From NCBI RefSeq assembly GCF_009668025.1, contig NZ_WJXZ01000006.1, forward strand, positions 124,001 through 188,000: a DNA stretch of 64,000 nt. Direction: 5' to 3'. This document shows positions 35,535 through 45,080 of this stretch, piece after piece (within the stretch, counting starts at the first letter, position 1; every line of letters starts with the position of its first letter). Source of the stretch: Larkinella terrae (lineage in GTDB: Bacteria; Bacteroidota; Bacteroidia; Cytophagales; Spirosomataceae). A program made the position numbers and the translations under genes. The notes below the pieces were generated by a model. The model was not told where the DNA came from, made no database searches, and was given only the letters and a program-made list of their open reading frames with translations.

Positions 35535-37564
35535 TGTTCGGTCATTTTAACGTACACCTTCGCTCCGCTGGTGGGGTTGTAGAAGTTTACCCCATCATAA
35601 CTAAACAGCCAGATGTGCTCGGTGCCTTCGTGGTTCATCACCACCACCTTGTCGATAATGACGGCCCCATTCGAAAACACCTGAATGCGGTAACTCTTCA
35701 GCGGCTTTCCACTCAGGAAGGCAAACCACCAGTACACATCAGGTTGCACCGGAAAATTCTGGTTGTTGGTATTTTGAGGATACACATACGGCCCCGGTAG
35801 CCCCTGCACTGTCCAGCTATTGCCCCAGGGCTGCATGCCAAAATAAACCTGCATTTGGGTATGACTGCCCGACCGGTAATGCCAGTGACCCGCCGGAACT
35901 TCCCAGGCATACAGTTCCGGGGCCGTCGTGCAAGAACCGTACAGATCGGCGTACGACTGGGTGTTCAGGCGTTGGTATTCGGCTTCGGCTTTGCTGTCAG
36001 CATCAGCCTGGCTGACTTCCGAGCCAAAAAGCCCGGCCGGTACCGAAATAAGCGCCGGACCACCTACCTGATCCGCACCACAATTGCTGCGCTGGTAGGT
36101 GCCCGACCGGCCGATGGCCGCACTCAGGAAAGGCGTCACCTGGCAGTCGACGCTGGGCACCGGCGGCAAATACCCTTCCGTACCGGGTACGTTCGACTTG
36201 ATGGGCGCTTCGGGCACGCGGGTGTTATCGTCCAGGTAGTATTTCTCCAGCAGAACAGCGGCCTTTAGGCCGGTGCGCTTGCCGTTGGCATCCAGCAGGC
36301 AGGTGATGGCTTTGGGCCGCCAGCCGGTGGGACGCTTGGGTAGATTTTCCGGGGAGGGCAGGCGGCTGTAGTGCTGTTCGGGATTGGTGTAGCGGAACAC
36401 GAAGGTGCGGCCGATCAGCGTCTCGTCGTCATCGGCGGTTTTGAGGCTGTCGGTCACCGGCATTAACGGCAGGTAGGCCCGATCGGTCACCAGATAGACC
36501 TCCGGAGATAGGGCCAGTTCCTGCAAATACTCCGCCTGGACCTTGCTCAGCCAGCCGGTACTGACCGTCAGTTCCCGTTCGCCGGTGACCTGGTTGATCT
36601 GTTTCTCGGAGAATTCGGGCGGGTAATCATATCCGGTAAACCGTTCGGTGATCTGACGCACGTACTTCACCTGTTCGACGCCCTTGCCGGTGCAGTAGAG
36701 CGTATCAAATCCGCCCAGGCTGTTGGCAAATAAAAGAAACCGCACGTTGCGCCGGTACTGGGTTTCCAGCCGGTACCAGCGGATTTCGGTCAGCCGCTCG
36801 TCGTCCTGGTTGCTGACCCAGACCTCAAAGTGACTCACCGGTTTGGGGCTATTCAGCAGGCCCAGGGCTCTGGGGCCGACCGGAAACGAATAGACCTTGT
36901 ACGGGTAAACCGTTGTGAGCTGATTGCCCACCCGACGCTCCGAGGTTCCATCGGTGTAATAAGCCTGGCAGATCAGCTTAAGGCTGGTGGGCAGGGGCGA
37001 AAAGTGGGTCAGCAGGTACAGATACTCCTGATGGTCGGCGTGGACGGTGCGGGCGTTGGGTGCCCAGGTTAGAAACCGTTTGCCCTTGCCAATGTACTCG
37101 GTAAAAAAGAAATCATGGTAGGCGGCATACTCCCGCTCGGCAATCCCGGCTTTTATGGCGTAGGCCACCGGCGCATCGAGCTGATCAATGGGCGCATCAT
37201 CGTGAGTGCGGATTTTGCGAACGTAGTAAGGCGTGGTCAGGCTTTCGCAGATCCCGATGGTGGTTTGCCGGAACAGGGGCGGGGTGCGGATCAAGAGCGA
37301 GTCCAGGTGCGGAGCCACGTCGAAGTAAGCTCCTTTGAAGACCGACCCGGTGCTGAGCACTTCGGGCGGAATTTCCGAAGCCACCAGCGTATCCATTTCT
37401 TCAAAGGTGTTTGATAGAAAGTAGGGTGGGGTCATCAGCGTCAAGCCGTAGCGCAAACCGGTCCGGTCGGCGAAGGTGATGGGGTCGGCGGCTTCGATGT
37501 TGACGACGATGTGATTGCCGGTCAGGTGAACCGGGTAGTGGGTCAGGCTTGCCAGGGCGTCCAT
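35531..37564 (-). CDS. Large tail or baseplate protein with DUF5977-like module
   Basis: A 677-residue structural protein. The first about 480 residues are beta-rich without recognised motifs (HYPVHLTGNHIVVNIEAAD, KTGLSV-like patterns in the neighbour). Residues about 490-550 (QRSNCGADQVGG, VPAGLFGSEVSQADADSKA, YADLYGSC) match DUF5977, a module repeated in Bacteroidota surface and phage tail proteins. The C-terminus is aromatic and Gly-rich (HWHYRSGSHTQMQVYFG) and may be the receptor-binding or exposed tip. It starts 1 bp before the upstream stop region and overlaps the next gene by 4 bp, so it belongs to the tail operon. Confidence 0.75.
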   Translation of the reverse strand: MDALASLTHYPVHLTGNHIVVNIEAADPITFADRTGLRYGLTLMTPPYFLSNTFEEMDTLVASEIPPEVLSTGSVFKGAYFDVAPHLDSLLIRTPPLFRQTTIGICESLTTPYYVRKIRTHDDAPIDQLDAPVAYAIKAGIAEREYAAYHDFFFTEYIGKGKRFLTWAPNARTVHADHQEYLYLLTHFSPLPTSLKLICQAYYTDGTSERRVGNQLTTVYPYKVYSFPVGPRALGLLNSPKPVSHFEVWVSNQDDERLTEIRWYRLETQYRRNVRFLLFANSLGGFDTLYCTGKGVEQVKYVRQITERFTGYDYPPEFSEKQINQVTGERELTVSTGWLSKVQAEYLQELALSPEVYLVTDRAYLPLMPVTDSLKTADDDETLIGRTFVFRYTNPEQHYSRLPSPENLPKRPTGWRPKAITCLLDANGKRTGLKAAVLLEKYYLDDNTRVPEAPIKSNVPGTEGYLPPVPSVDCQVTPFLSAAIGRSGTYQRSNCGADQVGGPALISVPAGLFGSEVSQADADSKAEAEYQRLNTQSYADLYGSCTTAPELYAWEVPAGHWHYRSGSHTQMQVYFGMQPWGNSWTVQGLPGPYVYPQNTNNQNFPVQPDVYWWFAFLSGKPLKSYRIQVFSNGAVIIDKVVVMNHEGTEHIWLFSYDGVNFYNPTSGAKVYVKMTEQ

Positions 37565-37565
37565 G

Positions 37566-38030
37566 TTAATACAGGAATTCGTTCAGATTCATTTCGAAAT
37601 TGACCTCCATGCGCCATCCGTAATGCGAATCGGCCCAGAGTAGGCTGACGGCTTCCAGGCGGATGCTGTTCAGATCGCACAGGATGGTTTTGGCGCGGTT
37701 GTCGAGCCGGAGTTTTTTGAGCAGCGTCAGCAGAATCTGGAAGGATTGGGCATAGGCGGCAATCTGGGCGTCGTTGTCGTCGAGCGGGGCCTGCACCAGC
37801 ACCGAAAGACCGGTTTTGTAGACGGCCATGTGGTTAGCGGCAAAGTTGTCGCCGGGTAGAACGATGGGCTGCTCCAGCCAGGCCAGGGGGTAATCGAAGT
37901 CAGGAAAGGAGCGGGCATAGTCCATGCCTTTTTCGACCCCGCCGTAGAGAAAGAATTTTAGATCGGGGTGAGCAGTGGCCCACTGCCGGAAGTAGGCCAC
38001 GTAGGAAGTAAAATCGCCGGAAAGTATCAT
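37566..38030 (-). CDS. Phage tail-region protein, 154 residues
   Basis: Small backbone protein with SYVAYFRQWATAHPDLKFFLYGG at the N-terminus and a long central helix (AQIAAYAQSFQILLTLLKKLRLD) followed by RAKTILCDLNSIRLEAVSLLWAD. No family recognised; by order, between the tail tape-measure side and the tail assembly side, a tail-completion or chaperone role is possible. The A/T-rich secreted-protein cargo (38153-39478) interrupts the backbone upstream of it. Confidence 0.65.
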   Translation of the reverse strand: MILSGDFTSYVAYFRQWATAHPDLKFFLYGGVEKGMDYARSFPDFDYPLAWLEQPIVLPGDNFAANHMAVYKTGLSVLVQAPLDDNDAQIAAYAQSFQILLTLLKKLRLDNRAKTILCDLNSIRLEAVSLLWADSHYGWRMEVNFEMNLNEFLY

Positions 38031-38152
38031 ATTGAGGATGGTTTCCGGCGAAAATGAAAGGAGAGTGTCTTAAGCAACAGGACAGTTTTCTCAATTCTAA
38101 AATTTAGTCGGTACTTTTATAAACAATATATCGGCTAAATTTTAGCAGCATG

Positions 38153-39478
38153 CTATGAACCAAAGAACTTGCTAAAATCAACTTTAATACCAAGGTAAGC
38201 CCCTACTTGCGGGGGATATTTTCCGTTTCCTCGAAGATCAAGTCCAATGGTTGCATTAACTTTTGTGAATTTCTCGGTTAATAGGGCTCTTACAAAATAG
38301 AACCACTTCGAAGACCTATCGATTTCTAATATGGGATCACGTCGAGGATTAGTGAGTTCATTAAAAAATAGTTGTTGACGAGCATTAAAGTTATCGGTTG
38401 TTCTTCCTCCAACAGCGTTAAGACTAAAGTTAAATTTATCTTTCTGCTTGACATTCCATAAAACTCCAAGTCCAAAGTAACCATGTGAAAAGGGTAATGT
38501 TATAGTTCGATCAGGTTCAGGAGTACGGTTGCTTCTGAGGACAATCTTTTCATCACGGGGTAATACAATTTTTAATGTGTCAATCTGAACATTTTTTTCA
38601 GATATTTTAGAATTTGACGTTTGGGATAGAAATTCTAGATGACCAAGTATAGAAAGATTATAGTTTTCTCCGGAAAATAGCTCAAAAGTTGGTTGCATAT
38701 AATAAGACCAGCTGGTTAGATTCTCGGAACGGTAACGCTTATAGGTTATACTTTCGTAGGCTGCACCAGAGACAAAGCCTGATTTTGGATCAATTAAAAC
38801 ATTTTTCGGTGGGTAAATTACATTTGAAAAACTAGGGTCATCCATCGTAAAATTTAAATTTGAGATACCGACGGAAATTCCCAATCTACCAATGATATTA
38901 GGCATATAAGCGTTTAAAATTCCTGCGAAATTGGTGAGTTTTGGCTTTTCAAAAAAGCTAAAATTGCTACCCGTTAATAGTGTAAACTGAAAATCGCTTG
39001 AATCAAAGTCTTTCACTTGCTTTTTCTCCAACTTCACTTGTAAAATTACACCATCTTCTTTGATCAGCTCTTCTGGGTCTGATTCGAGACCGATTATAAT
39101 GTTTTTGTTTTTGAATAGGCTATAACTAAACCCCTTCTTAATGATTATTGGTACTCCTATGGTCTCGCTTTGCTGGAAGGAGTGTTCAAGATCAATGAAA
39201 TCGATATACTTATTCAAACTATCAATGTCGAGAGTACCCATTTTTAATAGACTAACTCTAGCCTCAACTATTTTTTCACTTCTTAATTGAACTCTTTTGT
39301 CTTTTAAATTAGCCCCTACCTTTTCATATGTTAGAAAAATTGTGGCATAGGTGTCCTTTGTTGAGTCCACTATTATAGTCAACTCTTTAATATGTTTACC
39401 TTTTTCAGAGAAATAAAGGTCTTGACAAATGGCCTGTTGGAAGAAGAAGGCAAATAAGAAAAATAAAAGTAGCTTCAT
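38153..39478 (-). CDS. Cargo: secreted barrel-like hypothetical protein
   Basis: A 441-residue protein in an A/T-rich island, with a typical signal peptide (LLLFFLFAFFFQQAICQ). The rest alternates charged and hydrophobic strands (IKELTIIVDSTKD, FQFTLLTGSNFSFFEKP, GLGVLWNVKQKDKFNFSLNAVGG) and ends with repeated R-G-x-G/VGAYLGIKVDF, like an outer-membrane barrel. It looks bacterial rather than virion-encoded, on the same strand as the backbone but in foreign base composition. It may be a lysogenic-conversion gene altering the cell surface (inference). No family recognised. Confidence 0.7.
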   Translation of the reverse strand: MKLLLFFLFAFFFQQAICQDLYFSEKGKHIKELTIIVDSTKDTYATIFLTYEKVGANLKDKRVQLRSEKIVEARVSLLKMGTLDIDSLNKYIDFIDLEHSFQQSETIGVPIIIKKGFSYSLFKNKNIIIGLESDPEELIKEDGVILQVKLEKKQVKDFDSSDFQFTLLTGSNFSFFEKPKLTNFAGILNAYMPNIIGRLGISVGISNLNFTMDDPSFSNVIYPPKNVLIDPKSGFVSGAAYESITYKRYRSENLTSWSYYMQPTFELFSGENYNLSILGHLEFLSQTSNSKISEKNVQIDTLKIVLPRDEKIVLRSNRTPEPDRTITLPFSHGYFGLGVLWNVKQKDKFNFSLNAVGGRTTDNFNARQQLFFNELTNPRRDPILEIDRSSKWFYFVRALLTEKFTKVNATIGLDLRGNGKYPPQVGAYLGIKVDFSKFFGS

Positions 39479-39728
39479 ATTTTAAAGTGATTAAATTGTT
39501 GCGAGGAAAACTTAGTAATTTGATTATATAAACTTAAATAATTCTTGTTATTGAAATATTTCAGAAAGGAGTATATCAATCAAATAGGATTGCCTTTGCC
39601 AGAAGCAAGAAAAGAAAGATTAATTTTTAAATCAACGGTGTTTTTCACGTATTTCTTAGAAGCTGAGTTTTATAAATTGGATTCAAAAAAGTTAAATATT
39701 TTTTCTGCTTAATCAGTATTATATCTGA

Positions 39729-40589
39729 TTAACCGCCAATCGAATCGCGGTATTTTTCCATTTCCTTTTCCATTCGCTCGGTTTCCCGTTTAATCTTCAG
39801 GTTGTTGTCCCTCAGAAATAGCCAGACGGTGTGCACGTTTTGTTTGCAGACCTGATCGAAGTTGCCAAAAACGCCCAGTTTGGCAATGTCCATCAGTGAG
39901 GTCAGAATGCCTTCTCCGTTTTTGTACAGGGGCGGCTCCTCGGACGCATCTTCGTCGTAAACATCCTGGTAGTTCTCAAAAAACCGGTTGTTCATCCACT
40001 CAAAGTATTTTAAAACCGCCATTACCTGCCCAATGGTGAGCTTCTGAAACTTGCGGGCGCGCTCGTCGGCCAGTACCGAGTTGAACTCTTCGCGCAGATC
40101 ACCAGTCCAGTCGGCCGACTGACGGAAGGTCTCGGCATCCTTGCGGATTGGGCGGCACAAGGTGGCAATCAGCGTATAGACAGCCAGCGTGTTGGGTTGT
40201 TCGGGCCGGGTGTAGGCCAGGTAGTGGATGTTGGCCATCGCAATTTCAATCGCCGAGGTGTTGCTGTAGTTTGGCTCGGGTAAATTATACCGAACCCCGT
40301 CAATCTCGAACCAGTCCAGGGGCTTGTGTTGCAAGGGCGTCTGCCAAAGCCAGCGGGTGAGTTGGCCCAGCCGGTAGCGTTGTTCGGAGCTGAGCTGTCG
40401 ATGGATTTTCGGGGGAATGGGCATCAGCACCGTCAGGGCGCGGGCCTTCAGGTCGGCTCGCTCTTTCAGCTCCAATAGGTCAACCGGCAACAGCGTCAGG
40501 GGCAACAGGGTTACGATCTGGCGGCTGGTGCATTCGTGCCACGCCTGGGGTACCGGATAGGCGAGGGCGTTGAGCCAGACGGTTTTCAT
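39729..40589 (-). CDS. Phage protein, possible tail assembly factor
   Basis: Started at 40589 (MKTVWLNALAYPV), where the ATG overlaps the stop of the upstream lysin as ATGA; the frame extends upstream to 40709 but the extra residues have no coding character. The 286 residues include a helical middle (SSEQRYRLGQLTRWLW, DLREEFNSVLADERARKFQKL) and a strongly charged Lys/Glu C-terminus (KIKRETERMEKEMEKYRD). By position between the lysis cassette and tail genes it may be a tail assembly chaperone, but no motif proves this. Confidence 0.65.
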   Translation of the reverse strand: MKTVWLNALAYPVPQAWHECTSRQIVTLLPLTLLPVDLLELKERADLKARALTVLMPIPPKIHRQLSSEQRYRLGQLTRWLWQTPLQHKPLDWFEIDGVRYNLPEPNYSNTSAIEIAMANIHYLAYTRPEQPNTLAVYTLIATLCRPIRKDAETFRQSADWTGDLREEFNSVLADERARKFQKLTIGQVMAVLKYFEWMNNRFFENYQDVYDEDASEEPPLYKNGEGILTSLMDIAKLGVFGNFDQVCKQNVHTVWLFLRDNNLKIKRETERMEKEMEKYRDSIGG

Positions 40590-41140
40590 GGGCGGGCTTG
40601 CCAGTACGGGCTGATCTGGTTGACGATGAGCTTGATTTCCCGCATCCGACGGCGGGTTTTGTAGACGCCCCCAATGCCGTTGGTGCCGCCGGTATTGAAA
40701 CCGATGCAATCGATGGATTCGGCTTCGGGGTCCCAGCGGGTCTGGGCGAAGCCTTCAATGTGGCTGGCAAACAAACTGACGCCATCCATCAGCATCGGTT
40801 TTTGACCGACCCGCTGATTGCCGCGCGTGCTGCGCCGGTAGACGATCCTTTTGGAATTCGCAAACCAACTGGCCACACTGCCGGGGCTGGCGATGGGTAG
40901 TTTGACGCCGTTGCGCAGGTGGCACCAGTATAATCCGGAAGCACAATAGTAAGCCCGTTCGGGCAGGCCCAGCGACTTGTTGTACAAGGCGATTTTGGGG
41001 TGATCATTGCGGTTCGTGCGTTCGCGGAGGCCCACCTGCGCGCGGGCGGTATCAAAAATGGCCTGTCGCAGCGTGCCTTCATCAGCGAAGGTGAGACTGG
41101 TCAGGGCCAGGGTATAGGGGTTCGATTTGGCCGGTTTCAT
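40586..41140 (-). CDS. Endolysin-like peptidoglycan amidase/endopeptidase (CHAP-like)
   Basis: Probable lytic enzyme of the phage. The ATGA overlap with the upstream stop at 41137-41140 fixes the start at 41140 (184 residues), rather than the longer frame from 41218. A CHAP/NlpC-like core is suggested by ARAQVGLRERTNRNDHPKI, ALYNKSLG and the Cys motif YYCASGLYWCHL, followed by a later His-containing block (ASHIEGFAQTRWD). TNRNDHPKI and the YCA Cys are the likely metal-free catalytic surroundings. It follows two membrane-protein genes, as in a holin/lysin cassette. Confidence 0.72.
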   Translation of the reverse strand: MKPAKSNPYTLALTSLTFADEGTLRQAIFDTARAQVGLRERTNRNDHPKIALYNKSLGLPERAYYCASGLYWCHLRNGVKLPIASPGSVASWFANSKRIVYRRSTRGNQRVGQKPMLMDGVSLFASHIEGFAQTRWDPEAESIDCIGFNTGGTNGIGGVYKTRRRMREIKLIVNQISPYWQARP

Positions 41141-41928
41141 GGTTTGACCAGGTGCGATAAAGCTGCCAAGAGCAAGAAGCCCAAGATAAAGCAGGTTGCG
41201 AGTTTGGATCGTTGCCACGGTGTTAGTTCATCAAAGAATTCCCGGTAAAAATCTTTCCCCGACTGCACAAATGGAAGGACATAAAAGCCCACCATCGGCA
41301 CCACGAACATCAGCAGCAGCAGGGCAATGGGCAGATCGGTGAGCTGCACGAACTTCTCGTAGGCGAATTTCTGCACACTCGTCAGATCGTAGGGCTGCAT
41401 CTGCTTGTCAAACGCCAGGCTTTTATTCACCTCCTGAATCATATTGTGCAGGTCAGTGAAGCTATTGTAGGCCACCCAAAGGGAAACAAAGACACCCAGC
41501 AGTTGAAAGGCCAACGTCAGGCGGTGGTGCTGTTCAAACCAGCGTTTGTCCGGCGATGCTTCGCTGGGATCACTAGTCGCCAGCCCCAATTTGCGATCAA
41601 TGTCGCGGGCCTGCCGCTCCGAATCGGCCGCAAAGCTGTAGAGAGTGCGTTTCTCATCTTCGTTGGGGGCCTGCCGGGCCTGCTGCCGAAAATCCCGGGC
41701 ATCTTCCAGCAAGGAATCACGCTCCGCCACCAGTTGGTTGCGCTCGGTTTCCTGCGCCTGGCGCTTGCGGTCTTCGATGGCCTGTTTCTGGCTTTCGATG
41801 CGTTCCAAATCGGCATTCAACCGCTCTTCTTCGGCTTGAATGGCCGAGAGTTCGGGCACAACATGGCCGTTCACGGCCAGCGTCTTGCCCGCTTCGGTGA
41901 CTTTTGTGTGTTTAGTGAGGTTTTGCAT
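41137..41928 (-). CDS. Phage membrane protein, possible holin or lysis regulator
   Basis: A 263-residue protein with a cytoplasmic coiled coil (about residues 20-115, EEERLNADLERIESQKQAIED and DARDFRQQARQAPN) and three transmembrane helices near 137-155, 200-220 and 245-262. It overlaps the lysin start by 4 bp and the upstream small membrane gene by 17 bp. Together with that gene it could form a holin/antiholin pair; its length is large for a classical holin, so a regulator or spanin-like role is an alternative. Confidence 0.6.
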   Translation of the reverse strand: MQNLTKHTKVTEAGKTLAVNGHVVPELSAIQAEEERLNADLERIESQKQAIEDRKRQAQETERNQLVAERDSLLEDARDFRQQARQAPNEDEKRTLYSFAADSERQARDIDRKLGLATSDPSEASPDKRWFEQHHRLTLAFQLLGVFVSLWVAYNSFTDLHNMIQEVNKSLAFDKQMQPYDLTSVQKFAYEKFVQLTDLPIALLLLMFVVPMVGFYVLPFVQSGKDFYREFFDELTPWQRSKLATCFILGFLLLAALSHLVKP

Positions 41929-42109
41929 AGACGGTAATCAAAACGGCGTAGAAAAAAAGAAAGACGGTCAGGGCCAAAGCCAATGCCAGCGGCCCCCAAA
42001 GCGGGGCGGTGATCCACCACCATGATAGGTCGGGAAACAGCGTGTATTTCAAGGCGATAAGTAGCAGGCATAACCCTATCAGCAACAGGGCAACGTAGGC
42101 GCGGTTCAT
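41912..42109 (-). CDS. Small two-helix membrane protein, possible holin
   Basis: A 65-residue protein consisting almost only of two hydrophobic helices (YVALLLIGLCLLLIALKY and PLWGPLALALALTVFLFF) separated by a short polar turn with three Trp. It lies directly upstream of the lysis-related membrane protein and lysin, with a 4-bp overlap to the preceding gene, the usual place and shape of a class-II holin. Function inferred from size, topology and location. Confidence 0.6.
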   Translation of the reverse strand: MNRAYVALLLIGLCLLLIALKYTLFPDLSWWWITAPLWGPLALALALTVFLFFYAVLITVYAKPH

Positions 42110-43092
42110 AGGACAAAGTAGTTTTGGTTGGGATCGTTGGGAAAACCGTTACCAGTGGCGGTTTTCTGCACCGGGGGCGTGTAGGCCGGTGAGTTATAAT
42201 AGGCGGCCAGCACGGTGGGACTGGCTGTTTGGTCCAGGTAATTTTTGAGCAATCCGGCAAATTTCTCGGCTTCTTTCCCGGCCTGCAGCGCCAACTCTTC
42301 CCGGCGGCCAGAGGGCAGGTAGTCCTCGTTGGTGATGCCGTCAGTTTCGGCCAGCAGCCGCCAGTCTTCGGTGATGTTGAGGAACGGAATCGATTCGCGG
42401 AATGATTCATTGGCCAGGGCAAACCGAATGAGCTGCAAAGCGTGCGTTTCTTCCTCGGTGAACGAATACGTAGCATCCACCAATTTCGCTTTGAGATCTT
42501 CAGCGAACGGTTTGCCCAGCAGGGGCTGGAGGAAAAAATCTTCCGCTTTCCGGATGTAATCCCGCTGGGCCAGGTACAACCGGCGCGACTTCTGGGCGTG
42601 GGGAAAATACCGGGTCAGTTCGGTGGCTGAGTGCAGAAAACTACCGTGGGTCATCGAGTAAGCCGCACTCTGTTTCCAGATCGTGAAGTCGGCTTCGTAG
42701 CTCTCCAGGTAAAACAGGGCATCTTCCAGCGCCCGGTTGGCATTGGCGATAATGTCCTTCTTCATGCTGACGTACAGCCACTTGCCCATCGGCTGGGCCT
42801 GCGCTGGATTGGACACCGACACCCCACCGTCGCCCATCGTTGAGACCATCTGGGGCAAACCGATGAAATAGGCGTAGTAGGCCGTGGCAATCTGCAGGTG
42901 TTTCAAGAGCCGCACAAACCGGCCAGTGGGAGAGCTGAGCGCCGACAGCTCTTCGTACAGCTCATCGCCGATGGCCGGGATGATATACTTCAGCTCGGCC
43001 TGTTCGACGAAGGGCTGCCAGGTGGGCCATTGCATGGTTTTCTGAATGCCCCCTAAAACGGCTTTCAATTGGGCGGTGTCTTTAATCAGCAT
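42106..43092 (-). CDS. DUF6712-like phage protein
   Basis: A 328-residue backbone protein that resembles DUF6712, a family I associate with Bacteroidota prophages; the assignment is from overall pattern and is tentative. It is mainly helical, with WQPFVEQAELKYIIPAIGDELYEEL near the N-terminus and ALANESFRESIPFLN later, and a Pro/Asn-rich tail. It starts 11 bp before the end of the portal-like gene upstream and overlaps the small membrane gene by 4 bp. A head-tail connector or adaptor role is possible by position. Confidence 0.6.
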   Translation of the reverse strand: MLIKDTAQLKAVLGGIQKTMQWPTWQPFVEQAELKYIIPAIGDELYEELSALSSPTGRFVRLLKHLQIATAYYAYFIGLPQMVSTMGDGGVSVSNPAQAQPMGKWLYVSMKKDIIANANRALEDALFYLESYEADFTIWKQSAAYSMTHGSFLHSATELTRYFPHAQKSRRLYLAQRDYIRKAEDFFLQPLLGKPFAEDLKAKLVDATYSFTEEETHALQLIRFALANESFRESIPFLNITEDWRLLAETDGITNEDYLPSGRREELALQAGKEAEKFAGLLKNYLDQTASPTVLAAYYNSPAYTPPVQKTATGNGFPNDPNQNYFVL

Positions 43093-44440
43093 TGGGTTTT
43101 TGAGCCGGTTTGGGCTTGTTTTTCGGTTCGTCTTCGGACGGATCGCCTTCCTCGTTCCGCGGATTATCCAGGTGGTTTTTGGCTGTTACGTCGTACGTGT
43201 AGGTTTTGATCTGGCGGATGTACAGCGTTTTGGCGGGGTCCAGGCCGTCGATCTTTTGAGCGAGCAGGAGGGGTTTGAGGATCAGCCGCCGGTGCTGCAC
43301 CGTCAGAAAGTCCTGCATGTAGTTGGCGGAGGCTTCCAGTTCCTTGCCCGAACCGCCGAGCTTCGCGCCGGTTTCGATCCCGGCCAGGGCGGGCAGCACG
43401 CCGTGGCCCTGCGCCTGGGCGATATTGGCAGCATTGTACAGGTTCAGAAACGCTTCGTCGTCGATGGTGGACTTCAGGGGCGTGATCCGCACGCCCGGCA
43501 GTTCCTTGCCGAGCGAATCGGTTTTGTGAAAGGTGAACAGCACTTTGTTGGGGTTCTCGTAGCTGGAGACGGTTTCGGCCATCGCGTCTAGCACCTGCTT
43601 CTGATGGGCCTTGCGCTTTTCGTCGTCTTCGAAGCCTTCCTGATCAAAATAATCGTCGGGAATGCTGATGTGGTGGGTGATAAAGTAGCCGTTGTCCAGT
43701 CCTTTGTCGTTGAAAACCGGCACTTTGTTGCTCACTTTCGTCCAGTTCTCCGTTCCCCACCAGGGCGACAGGGCAAAAAACCGCTGGCCGGGAATGGCCG
43801 GCCGTGCCACGCGCAGGATCGACACCGGGTATTTGGCCGGTTCGGCAGAATCGAAGGCCGGAACCCGCACGTACTCGTCTTTTTTGAAGCGGCTGGTGCC
43901 GTAATTGGCGTTGATCAGGTAGGCCGTCACTTTCGTCTGGCCCTTTTCAAGTTTGGCAGGCCGAATGTCGAACACATCCACCACGTCGACGGCGAGTAGC
44001 TTCCCGCCGGTTTCGAAAGCAAACCGCACGTAGAATTCTTCGGCAAACGCCAGTTGCAGGGCGGCCGCCGGAATATAATCGTTCAGCGCCAGACGGTCGA
44101 TCCATTCGGTGTAAGCCGGATCAATCACCGGCGTGATTTTGATATCGTCGCCAACGACCTTTTCAATGCCGACGCCCAGGCCCAGCCCGGCGGCAAAGTC
44201 GGCTTTGGTGTAGATGAGCTGCCATTTGTTGGGCGACTCACAGGCGAGCTGGTGCAGGCGGTGCAGCACTTTGTCGTCCCCGCGCGGAATGTGGTCGGCT
44301 TTGGTGCCGGTGGCGCGGCCGCGGTCCAGGGAGGCATCGACGGTGGTACTGGCATCGCCCCCGAAGGTGACGACGGTGGCCGCGCCTTTCTTGCCGTAGG
44401 GCACGACGTAAACGTTGTGTGCGATTTCGCGGATGGGCAT
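43082..44440 (-). CDS. Portal-like protein
   Basis: Probable portal vertex protein through which DNA enters the capsid. The start at 44440 (MPIREIAHNVYVVPYG) overlaps the stop of the small upstream gene; the frame runs further up but the added residues are not coding-like. The 452 residues include a long central mixed region (FFALSPWWGTENWTKVS, YFITHHISIPDDYFDQEG), then a portal-type C-terminal helix block GIETGAKLGGSGKELEASAN with YMQDFLTVQHRRLILKPL, and a charged disordered tail (DEPKNKPKPAQKPN). It follows terminase in gene order, as expected for a portal. No database search was possible. Confidence 0.55.
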   Translation of the reverse strand: MPIREIAHNVYVVPYGKKGAATVVTFGGDASTTVDASLDRGRATGTKADHIPRGDDKVLHRLHQLACESPNKWQLIYTKADFAAGLGLGVGIEKVVGDDIKITPVIDPAYTEWIDRLALNDYIPAAALQLAFAEEFYVRFAFETGGKLLAVDVVDVFDIRPAKLEKGQTKVTAYLINANYGTSRFKKDEYVRVPAFDSAEPAKYPVSILRVARPAIPGQRFFALSPWWGTENWTKVSNKVPVFNDKGLDNGYFITHHISIPDDYFDQEGFEDDEKRKAHQKQVLDAMAETVSSYENPNKVLFTFHKTDSLGKELPGVRITPLKSTIDDEAFLNLYNAANIAQAQGHGVLPALAGIETGAKLGGSGKELEASANYMQDFLTVQHRRLILKPLLLAQKIDGLDPAKTLYIRQIKTYTYDVTAKNHLDNPRNEEGDPSEDEPKNKPKPAQKPNAD

Positions 44441-44727
44441 TACATCAGGTGGTTTACCGGCATCCGGTTGAAGGTGACAATCAGGTCGATGTAGCAGTCG
44501 AAGTGCTTGCGTTCGGTGGGCTGGTAGCACTTCAGGATGCCGGAGCGGTTCATCTTCTTGCGCTCGTTGAGCCGGTTGGCCTGCGTGGGCTGAAGCCGGG
44601 TGCAGCCGGTCCGGACCGAAACCGTTCCGTTGGTTTTGCGAAACTTCAGGTCAAAGACGGCGTTCGGCCGGTTGACTTCGGCCAATACTTCGGAGATACC
44701 AATCACCAGGCGGTGGACGCGGCTCAT
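44440..44727 (-). CDS. Small phage protein, hypothetical
   Basis: Start taken at 44727 (MSRVHRLVIGISEVL); an upstream in-frame ATG at 44751 is also possible. A basic 95-residue protein with RPNAVFDLKFRKTNGTVSVR and a Lys/Arg-rich centre (RLNERKKMNRSG), ending FNRMPVNHLM. It sits between terminase large subunit (across cargo) and portal, a place often held by small head proteins. No family recognised. Its stop overlaps the portal-like start by one base. Confidence 0.55.
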   Translation of the reverse strand: MSRVHRLVIGISEVLAEVNRPNAVFDLKFRKTNGTVSVRTGCTRLQPTQANRLNERKKMNRSGILKCYQPTERKHFDCYIDLIVTFNRMPVNHLM

Positions 44728-45080
44728 AGCGGGCGGTTTTGTTACAGCCACAAGATTAAATCACCGGTATTTGGCAAAGAAGGACACGATTTTTAGGGCG
44801 TTTTGAGTAGGTTTTTGCAATCCAAATTTTGGCAAGTGATTGGCAGCGAATGGGATACAAAAAAAGCAGTCAAAAAACCACTTACTGACTCACTCGGTGG
44901 GGCGCCCGCCCTTTGACGAGAACGGAAATTTCCAAGATGAAAAACAAGGATATAGACGCTGGAAAAATCGGAATAAATGATTTTTGTAAAGAGCTATAAT
45001 TTAGAATGCTATTAAAATCAATTTATCTTCAGTAGTAATAGATATTTTGTTTGATATAGCTCAGCCTTAGTAGAAGCGTA
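44728..45080. other. Gap at the junction of backbone and A/T-rich cargo
   Basis: Composition changes from G+C-rich on the left to A/T-rich beyond about 44,930. The gap contains a short palindrome CCAAATTTTGG (44822-44832) and no ORF with coding character. It may hold the promoter of the 44440-44727 unit, but no convincing -7 box was found. Confidence 0.4.
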